From contig JAHBZE010000002.1 in NCBI GenBank assembly GCA_019635585.1, forward strand, positions 62,001 through 126,000: a stretch of DNA of 64,000 bases. Direction: 5' to 3'. The position numbers were made by a program, and so were the translations under genes. The notes under the pieces are model-generated. The model saw only the letters and a list, made by a program, of their open reading frames with translations, searched no databases and was not told the DNA's origin. The stretch is from Xanthobacteraceae bacterium (GTDB lineage Bacteria; Pseudomonadota; Alphaproteobacteria; Rhizobiales; Xanthobacteraceae). Of the stretch, positions 58,028 to 64,000 are shown in pieces. Position 1 is the stretch's first letter. The number at the start of each line of letters is the position of its first letter.

Positions 58028-60091
58028 ATGATTTTTGTTCGTACCGGGTGGGTCGGTTCGCTGATAAGTATGACCGCGCTTTCGTTCGCTTTGTCCGGCG
58101 AAGCTTGTGCACAAGCGATTTTTCTGCCTTCCATCGAAGTGCTCGCCGGCTCCGGCGACCGCAACAACCCGCCGAACGCCGCAAGCGAACTCACGATTCC
58201 ACCTGAGCGCATTCTCGCGCAGCCGGTGATGCGTCCGGGCGAAGTGCTCGAGCAGGTGCCGGGCCTGATCGTCACGCAACACTCCGGCGAAGGCAAAGCA
58301 AACCAGTATTTCCTGCGCGGCTTCAATCTCGATCACGGCACCGACATCGCGCTTTTCGTCGACGGCATGCCGGTCAACATGCGCACGCACGGCCACGGTC
58401 AGGGTTATGCCGATATCAACTTCCTGATCCCCGAACTCATTCAGTCGATGCGCGTCCGCAAGGGACCTTATTTCGCGGACGAAGGCGACTTCGCTTCCGC
58501 CGGCGCGGTCCATATCGACTATGTCGACCGGCTGCCGAAAAATCTCGCGCAAATAACGCTCGGCAGCTTCGGCTACAAGCGCGGCCTCGTCATCGGCTCC
58601 GGTCAGGCCGGCGACGGCACTGTGCTCGCGGCACTCGAGGCGACCGGCTACGACGGTCCATGGGACAATCCGGATCGCCTGCAAAAATTCAACGGCGTGT
58701 TTCGCTACAGCCAGGGCACCGCGCTCGACGGCTTTTCCGTAACCGCGATGGCCTTCGACAACCAATGGAATTCGACCGATCAGGTCGCGCAACGCGCGAT
58801 CGATCAGGGCATCATAGATCGCTTCGGGACGTTGGACCCCACCGATGGCGGCATCTCGCGGCGCTACAGCCTTTCGTCGCGCTGGAGCGCATCGACCGAT
58901 ACCACCGTCACGCAGATCAACGGCTACGTGATCCGGCAGGACATGCGGCTGTTCAACAACTTTACTTATTTCCTCGACGATCCGGTGAACGGCGACCAGT
59001 TCAGCCAGACCGACAAGCGCGTCCTCGGCGGCATCAACGCCTCGCACACGATCAAGGGAAACTTCGCCACCCTTCCCGTCGAAACCACTTTCGGCATTCA
59101 GACACGCTACGACGATATCCGGCTCGGGCTTTACAAGACCGCGCAGCGCATGACGCTATCGACCGTGCGCGCGGACGATGTGCAGGAAGCGAGCGCCGGA
59201 TTCTATGTGCAGCAGACCGTGCGCTGGACCGAATGGATCCGCACCATCGGCGGCCTGCGCTACGACCTTTATCGCGGCAGCGTCGCAAGCGACAATCCGC
59301 TCAATTCCGGCGACGCAAACGCGGGCATCTTCAGCCCGAAGGGCAGCATCGTCTTCGGTCCGTTCAACAAGACGGAGTTCTTCCTGAACGCGGGCGAAGG
59401 CTTTCACTCGAACGACCTGCGCGGCGTAACGATCACCATCGATCCGAACACCGGCAACCCGGCCGATCGCGTGCCCTTGCTCGTGAAATCGCACGGCGGC
59501 GAGATTGGACTCCGCACCAAAATCGTTCCCAATCTTGAATCCTCGGTCGCATTTTTCGTGCTCGACTACGACTCCGAGCTTCTGTTCGTCGGCGACGCAG
59601 GCACCACAGAGCCTTCGCGCCCGAGCCGCCGTACTGGTTTCGAGTGGAACAGCCGTTACCAGTTCAATCCCTGGCTCGCCCTCGATCTCAACCTCGCGCA
59701 TACCCGTGCGCGCTTCACCGATTACGACGCCGCCGGAAACTTCGTGCCGGGTGCCGTGACGACCGTTGTCAGCGGCGGCATTACCTTTGGTGAATCGCTG
59801 GGCTGGTTCGGCGCGGTGAAGCTACGTTATTTCGGGCCACGCCCGCTGATCGAGGACGACAGCGTGCGTTCGAGTTCGACCACGCTAGTGAATGCGCGCC
59901 TCGGCTATCGTTTCGAAAACGGGATGCGGTTCTGGCTCGACGCCATCAATCTGTTCAACGCGAAGTCGGATCAGATCGCCTACTACTACACCTCGCGCCT
60001 CGCTGGAGAGCCGGTGGCAGGCGTCGACGACCGGCACGTCCATCCGGTCGAGCCGCTGGCGATCCGCGTTACGCTGGCGAAGGAGTTCTAG
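58028..60091 (+). CDS. TonB-dependent outer membrane receptor
   Basis: 687 residues from the ATG at 58028 (GGGGGCGAG upstream); the longer open frame runs back through the glnA terminator and is rejected. Signal peptide about 1-29 (E-A-C-A-Q-A), a possible TonB box in S-I-E-V-L-A-G, then a plug domain (about 60-165; L-E-Q-V-P-G-L-I-V-T-Q-H-S-G, Y-F-L-R-G-F-N-L-D-H-G-T-D) and a beta-barrel ending F. Histidine-rich loop R-T-H-G-H-G-Q-G-Y. The substrate is unknown; no transporter, regulator or TonB gene is adjacent. Confidence 0.9.
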   Translation: MIFVRTGWVGSLISMTALSFALSGEACAQAIFLPSIEVLAGSGDRNNPPNAASELTIPPERILAQPVMRPGEVLEQVPGLIVTQHSGEGKANQYFLRGFNLDHGTDIALFVDGMPVNMRTHGHGQGYADINFLIPELIQSMRVRKGPYFADEGDFASAGAVHIDYVDRLPKNLAQITLGSFGYKRGLVIGSGQAGDGTVLAALEATGYDGPWDNPDRLQKFNGVFRYSQGTALDGFSVTAMAFDNQWNSTDQVAQRAIDQGIIDRFGTLDPTDGGISRRYSLSSRWSASTDTTVTQINGYVIRQDMRLFNNFTYFLDDPVNGDQFSQTDKRVLGGINASHTIKGNFATLPVETTFGIQTRYDDIRLGLYKTAQRMTLSTVRADDVQEASAGFYVQQTVRWTEWIRTIGGLRYDLYRGSVASDNPLNSGDANAGIFSPKGSIVFGPFNKTEFFLNAGEGFHSNDLRGVTITIDPNTGNPADRVPLLVKSHGGEIGLRTKIVPNLESSVAFFVLDYDSELLFVGDAGTTEPSRPSRRTGFEWNSRYQFNPWLALDLNLAHTRARFTDYDAAGNFVPGAVTTVVSGGITFGESLGWFGAVKLRYFGPRPLIEDDSVRSSSTTLVNARLGYRFENGMRFWLDAINLFNAKSDQIAYYYTSRLAGEPVAGVDDRHVHPVEPLAIRVTLAKEF

Positions 60092-60282
60092 AGCGAGAAC
60101 AGGCTGAGCGCGCGGGCGAACATGCCCCGGCTCTGTTTGCGCGCGAGATACTCACTTACGAGCGCGCGGTGCATCTCTTCGGCTGTTTCATGGACGCACG
60201 CAAGGGCAGCACCGGCACCGCGGGCAATCGCCTCGAGGCGGGCTTCTTCGGCGACGATGTTGCGGGACTCTACGCTTGCCAT
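60088..60282 (-). CDS. Hypothetical small helical protein
   Basis: 64 residues, mostly predicted helix, rich in Ala, Glu and Arg, with no signal peptide or membrane segment. It converges on the TonB receptor gene with overlapping stop codons and is 24 bases downstream of the first GGDEF gene on the same strand, so it could be its last operon member. The ribosome-binding site is weak. No family recognised; it may not be real. Confidence 0.45.
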   Translation of the reverse strand: MASVESRNIVAEEARLEAIARGAGAALACVHETAEEMHRALVSEYLARKQSRGMFARALSLFSL

Positions 60283-60306
60283 GGCCCAAGCCTAAGCCCT
60301 GGAAGG

Positions 60307-61536
60307 TTAATGCGCGGTAACCGGCGCGGCGGCGGCCTCGGGCAGGTCTGGCACGATACTCGTCGCCGCGACCTGCACGTTCTGCTCGCTCCGGATCATC
60401 ACGCGGTTGCGGCCCGTATTCTTCGCTTCATAAAGCGCCTCGTCGGCGCGCGAGAGCAGCGCATCCACATCGTCCTGGTAGTTCGTCGTGAAGGTTACGC
60501 CGATACTGACGGTCGCGCCGATCTCGGTGCCATCGACGACCTTGGCCGCCTCCAGAAAAGCGAGCCGCACGCGTTCTGCGACGATCACGGCGCCCTTCTC
60601 GTCGGTATTGCCGAGAAAGGCCGCGAACTCCTCGCCGCCGAGACGGCCGAAGACGTCGGTCTGACGCAGCGTCTTCTTCGCTGTGGAGGCAAGCAGCCGG
60701 ATGACCTTGTCCCCGACCGGATGGCCGAAGCGGTCATTGATCGTTTTGAACTTGTCGATGTCGAACATGAAGATCGCCATCGGCTTGGTCGGGCGCACTT
60801 CGCGCGTAAGAATTTGTTTTGCGAATTCCGTGATCGCGCGCCGGTTATGAACGCCGGTCAGCGGATCGATCAGCGCGGCCTCCTTGTGCACGCGTTCGGT
60901 GCGTTCCTTCGCCATTTCCAGAAGAATGAACGCCGCCGCGATCGAATAGAGCAGCGACTCGATCGCAAGCGTCGCGATCCAGCCATTCGTCAGTGTCGCC
61001 GCGATCCGGTCGCCAGGCAGCACCATGGTCAGCGGCACCTGGCTCGGAAACACGACGCCGTGCAGCGTAATGACGATCACCGCCGGCCAGCGCGAATTGA
61101 GCTTTTCGCTGCGCCCGCTCCACAGCTCGAACGCGGTGAACAGCGTGTAGTTGGAAATAATCAGCGAGCTGACAACGATGCGGCCGATGGAGGAGTCCGA
61201 AAATCCGGGGATCTGGCACGCCATCAGCCAGATCATCGCACCGGCAAGCATCGCAAGCGGTTGTACCCGCTTTCCGTCGAACAGCCGCGCGCCGTTCCAC
61301 GACATTCCGCACGCGACGAACAGAAGCGCGCTCGCGAAATCGATCAGCACCGGGCTTTCGATGAATTGCTGCAGGCTGAGCATGCCCGCGGAAAGACCGC
61401 CGACCAGATAGGCAGCACCCCACCAGCCGAGCGCCTGAATGCTCCGGTCCTGAATCCAGGCGAAGATCAGAAGCAGCCCAAGCACCGCCGTTACGAAGAT
61501 CGAAACGACGAGCAACGTCGGTACGTCCAGAATCAT
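60307..61536 (-). CDS. Membrane-bound diguanylate cyclase (GGDEF), first of a tandem pair
   Basis: 409 residues: about six hydrophobic segments (1-205), then a GGDEF domain (about 222-385). The active site reads G-G-E-E-F at 300-304, with an intact allosteric inhibitory I-site R-Q-T-D at 291-294, so active, feedback-inhibited c-di-GMP synthesis is predicted. A short Ala/Pro tail follows. The membrane part is not a recognised sensor family and is shared with the neighbouring paralogue, suggesting duplication. Confidence 0.92.
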   Translation of the reverse strand: MILDVPTLLVVSIFVTAVLGLLLIFAWIQDRSIQALGWWGAAYLVGGLSAGMLSLQQFIESPVLIDFASALLFVACGMSWNGARLFDGKRVQPLAMLAGAMIWLMACQIPGFSDSSIGRIVVSSLIISNYTLFTAFELWSGRSEKLNSRWPAVIVITLHGVVFPSQVPLTMVLPGDRIAATLTNGWIATLAIESLLYSIAAAFILLEMAKERTERVHKEAALIDPLTGVHNRRAITEFAKQILTREVRPTKPMAIFMFDIDKFKTINDRFGHPVGDKVIRLLASTAKKTLRQTDVFGRLGGEEFAAFLGNTDEKGAVIVAERVRLAFLEAAKVVDGTEIGATVSIGVTFTTNYQDDVDALLSRADEALYEAKNTGRNRVMIRSEQNVQVAATSIVPDLPEAAAAPVTAH

Positions 61537-61654
61537 GCAGTCGCCGCGAGGTCCCGAGAGTTTATATTGTTGGCCGCGATATTAACGATGGCGGCTTAGG
61601 AAACCGTCCTCGAACTGCTTAAAAATTGAGAAAGCGGGAACGCGAAAAGCCGGT

Positions 61655-62980
61655 CTATTTGGCGGCCGTGCGCGCGGGCCTGGCGTCCAGCCACTGCAGT
61701 TCGTCTTCGTTCGCGGCCGCCTGCAGTTTCGGCGCGGCCCCCGGATTCACGACACGTAGCGCCGCGATCGCGGCAACCGCGGCCCTGGCCTCTTCGAGCG
61801 GCGGCGCCGGGGCGTGAATCTTCCCTGCGACCTCGACCCGGTTGCGGCCGCGCTCCTTCGCGAGGTACAGCGCGCTGTCGGCGCGTGTGAGCAGTTCGAC
61901 CACGTCTTCGGCCATATCGCTGGCGAGTACGGCGACACCGACGCTCACCGTGGCATCGACATGATGACCCTCGATTTCCGCCGTCGCCACCATCAGCGCC
62001 CGGCGGATACGCTCGGCCGTCGACACTGCGGTGCCTTCGCCCGCGCCGAACAGAAGCGCACCAAACTCCTCGCCGCCGAGGCGGCCCATGAGGTCCGTCG
62101 AGCGGAATTCCGACGCCGCCTTCGACGTGAAAATGCGAAGCACCTCGTCGCCGATATGATGGCCAAAGCGGTCGTTGATCGACTTGAAGTAGTCGAGATC
62201 GAACAGAAGCGCGGTCACCGGCTCCGGATTGCGCGAACGCTGGCGCATCCGGCGCATCGCGGCATCGAGGAACGCGCGGCGATTCGGAATGTTCGTCAGC
62301 GGGTCGAGCATCGCGTTGGTCTTGTGCACCAGTTCGCTGCGCTCTTTCGCCATCGCAAGGATCATGAACGACGAGACGATGAGGTAGAGCAGCGACTCCA
62401 GGCCGATAATGCTGAACCACGCCGCGGAAAAGAACGACGCGCCGGTCGCGAGAGGAAACGCAAACACAAGCCAAATACGAAGGGCATAAACGAAACCGTG
62501 CACGAACAACGTTGCGCTTAGCGGCCATCGCGACATCAGCGGCTCGGAATTGCGCCCGCGCCAAACTTCGCATCCCGCGCCAATCGTATAGACAGCGATG
62601 ATGACCGAGCTCAGCATAATCCGCGCGTTGATCGACTGGTCGAGCACGGGAAGTTGACATGCAAGCAGCCAGAGAATGGCGCCTGCCAGCACTCCCGAAA
62701 GAGGAACTGAACGGTCATCGAACAGACGCGCGCCGCCCCAGCCGATACCGGCTGCAATCAGGATCATGGCATTCGCGATATCGATTGATACGACGTCTGG
62801 GATCGCTCCGCGCAGTCCAAGCAGCGCGCAACCCACGCACATCACGAAATGGCCGACCGCCCACCAACCGAGCGCGCGGGTTTCGCGGTTCTGATACCAG
62901 GCGAACAGAAGCAGAAAGCCGAGCACAATCGTGACGGAAATCGACACGATGAAGAGTGTTCGCACATCGAGATCGAGCAC
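61655..62980 (-). CDS. Membrane-bound diguanylate cyclase (GGDEF), second of a tandem pair
   Basis: 441 residues from a GTG at 62980. Same architecture as its neighbour: about six membrane segments (1-210), then GGDEF with G-G-E-E-F at 302-306 and I-site R-S-T-D at 293-296. The N-termini match position by position (L-D-x-x-T-L-x-x-V-S-I, A-L-G-W-W), evidence of duplication. It has a longer Ala/Pro-rich C-terminal tail of about 50 residues. It is 118 bases upstream of the other gene, transcribed in the same direction. Confidence 0.92.
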   Translation of the reverse strand: MLDLDVRTLFIVSISVTIVLGFLLLFAWYQNRETRALGWWAVGHFVMCVGCALLGLRGAIPDVVSIDIANAMILIAAGIGWGGARLFDDRSVPLSGVLAGAILWLLACQLPVLDQSINARIMLSSVIIAVYTIGAGCEVWRGRNSEPLMSRWPLSATLFVHGFVYALRIWLVFAFPLATGASFFSAAWFSIIGLESLLYLIVSSFMILAMAKERSELVHKTNAMLDPLTNIPNRRAFLDAAMRRMRQRSRNPEPVTALLFDLDYFKSINDRFGHHIGDEVLRIFTSKAASEFRSTDLMGRLGGEEFGALLFGAGEGTAVSTAERIRRALMVATAEIEGHHVDATVSVGVAVLASDMAEDVVELLTRADSALYLAKERGRNRVEVAGKIHAPAPPLEEARAAVAAIAALRVVNPGAAPKLQAAANEDELQWLDARPARTAAK

Positions 62981-63089
62981 GGGGCGATGACTTTCGCAGA
63001 TTTCGCTGACTGCGATCTACTAGATAAAGCCCTACGGAACTGGCCGCGGAATCGATAAAATTGTGCGGATCGTCTTGGTAAACGCGCGC

Positions 63090-63725
63090 TTAACGCACTG
63101 GCGCGCGCAGGCTGAAGACCATCGAGCCCAACAAAACGAACCAGAAATATTTAGCGAGTTGCGGATCGAAAAAGGCAATGCCGATCGAAATCGCAAAGAC
63201 CGTCGCGGTAAACAGCGAGTTGAGAATGCTTTTCTTCACTTCGTCCGCGCTGACCGACGCTTTCATGAGCCCCGCCCGGTAGCTGTAGAGCGTAAGCGTA
63301 GCCGAGCAAAGCAACGCAAAAACCATCGTCGCCGCATAGACGATCACCGCGACGCGAAGGTCGCCGTGCTCACCGAGCACCGCGGTCGTGAACGGAATGC
63401 AGCAGATCGCAAGCAGGAACAGGAAGTTCAACCATACCAACCGCGAAGTGACGCGCGCGATCAACTGGTACTTGCGCCAGTGCGCGATCCACAGGAATGC
63501 AATCACGGCGAAGCTGACGAAGAAGCCGAGATAGCGCGGCCATAGCGAGCCCAGAATTTCGAGCAGCCGCGCGTCGGTCAGGTGATGCTCGTTCGGCAGC
63601 CGTATTTCGATGACGAGCAGCGTCATCGCGATCGCCATCACGGCGTCCGAGAACAATTTCAAACGTTCGAGGGCGGAATCGCTTCCGCCCTCGTGTTCGA
63701 TCTTCTTTTTTGCGGCTTTCGCCAC
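63090..63725 (-). CDS. TMEM175-family (DUF1211) potassium channel-like membrane protein
   Basis: 211 residues from a GTG at 63725 with GAGG six bases upstream. A lysine-rich N-terminus is followed by six membrane helices. The first helix holds the family motif F25-S-D-A-V-M-A-I-A-M-T-L-L-V, which forms the pore in bacterial TMEM175 channels (established for the family). It begins only 14 bases after rpsI and so is probably expressed with the ribosomal operon. Potassium conductance is inferred from the family. Confidence 0.9.
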   Translation of the reverse strand: MAKAAKKKIEHEGGSDSALERLKLFSDAVMAIAMTLLVIEIRLPNEHHLTDARLLEILGSLWPRYLGFFVSFAVIAFLWIAHWRKYQLIARVTSRLVWLNFLFLLAICCIPFTTAVLGEHGDLRVAVIVYAATMVFALLCSATLTLYSYRAGLMKASVSADEVKKSILNSLFTATVFAISIGIAFFDPQLAKYFWFVLLGSMVFSLRAPVR

Positions 63726-63739
63726 GGCAACCTCGAAGA

Positions 63740-64000
63740 TTAGCGCTTCGAGAACTGGAAGCTGCGGCGGGCTTTCTTCTTGCCGTACTTCTTGCGCTCG
63801 ACCACGCGGCTGTCGCGGGTCAGGAAGCCGCCCTTCTTCAGCACGCCGCGCAACTCCGGCTCGAAATACGTGAGCGCGCGCGATACACCGTGGCGCAGCG
63901 CGCCGGCCTGGCCGGAAAGACCGCCGCCGGAAACGGTGCAGACCACGTCATACTGGCCGCCGCGGTTCGCCGCGATGAACGGCTGCTGGATGATCATGCG
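63740..64000 (-). CDS. rpsI: 30S ribosomal protein S9, N-terminal part outside the window
   Basis: 87 codons of the C-terminal part are present, with the open frame continuing past the window edge (the codon before the first methionine is Arg). The S9 signature [19 protein letters not shown] and the C-terminal [17 protein letters not shown], which reaches the P-site, are clear. rplM is expected just outside the window. Confidence 0.97.
   Translation of the reverse strand, partial: RMIIQQPFIAANRGGQYDVVCTVSGGGLSGQAGALRHGVSRALTYFEPELRGVLKKGGFLTRDSRVVERKKYGKKKARRSFQFSKR

Overview
This 64 kb window is a chromosomal core segment of a GC-rich alphaproteobacterium. It is most likely from the Hyphomicrobiales (Rhizobiales), on the Bradyrhizobium/Xanthobacteraceae side. 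The evidence is the gene order (rpsB-tsf-pyrH-frr-uppS-cdsA-dxr-rseP-bamA-lpxD-fabZ-lpxA-lpxI-lpxB, then proS-lolC-lolD-dnaE, then nuo-birA-rnj-mce), a short ProRS without room for an editing insert, a DUF3551 secreted protein, and a palindromic repeat of a type common in Bradyrhizobium-like genomes. I see no insertion sequence, prophage, integrase, CRISPR array or rRNA gene. Most genes lie on the minus strand.

Layout. 1-14121 (minus): translation, isoprenoid/phospholipid, outer-membrane assembly and lipid A genes, running from rpsB to a truncated lpxB. 14298-21140 (minus): proS, lolC, lolD, dnaE. 21460-39779 (minus): all 14 complex I genes nuoA-N, followed by birA, rnj (RNase J), a methylmalonyl-CoA epimerase gene and a DUF1467 gene. 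Three extra genes lie inside nuo: a fluoroacetyl-CoA-thioesterase-like (FlK-like) hotdog gene between nuoC and nuoD, and two small membrane-protein genes between nuoF and nuoG. 39989-44415: a lipoprotein, an amino-acid binding protein, an L,D-transpeptidase, tRNA-Asp, two HU proteins, an NADPH:FMN reductase-like protein, a DUF3551 peptide and tRNA-Val. 44595-53331: the protein quality-control block lon, clpX, clpP, tig. Here clpX and clpP are separated by a stand-alone FHA protein facing a cation/proton antiporter with a C-terminal FHA domain. 53674-57804: tRNA-Leu, a Nudix hydrolase, NAD(P)H-hydrate repair, and glnB-glnA behind a GG-N10-GC sigma-54 promoter. 58028-64000: a TonB-dependent receptor, two tandem membrane GGDEF proteins, a TMEM175-type channel, and the 3' part of rpsI.

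How the genes work together. The left third supplies the outer membrane: LpxA/D/I/B make lipid A, BamA inserts barrels, RseP handles envelope stress, and LolCD exports lipoproteins. It also supplies ribosome function (S2, EF-Ts, RRF) and nucleotide, isoprenoid and phospholipid precursors. The middle is the respiratory NADH dehydrogenase. The right third combines proteolysis and chaperoning (Lon, ClpXP, trigger factor), nitrogen control (PII and glutamine synthetase) and c-di-GMP signalling.

The most interesting points are the FlK-like thioesterase in the nuo operon, whose T42/E50/G69/H76/R120 fall at the same numbers as I recall for FlK; the antiporter-FHA/FHA pair; the cold-shock-like/TM2 fusion in nuo; and several strong palindromes in leaders (bamA, rpsB, glnA). 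I did not find a clearly new multi-gene defence or mobile system. All homology statements come from recognising motifs by eye.
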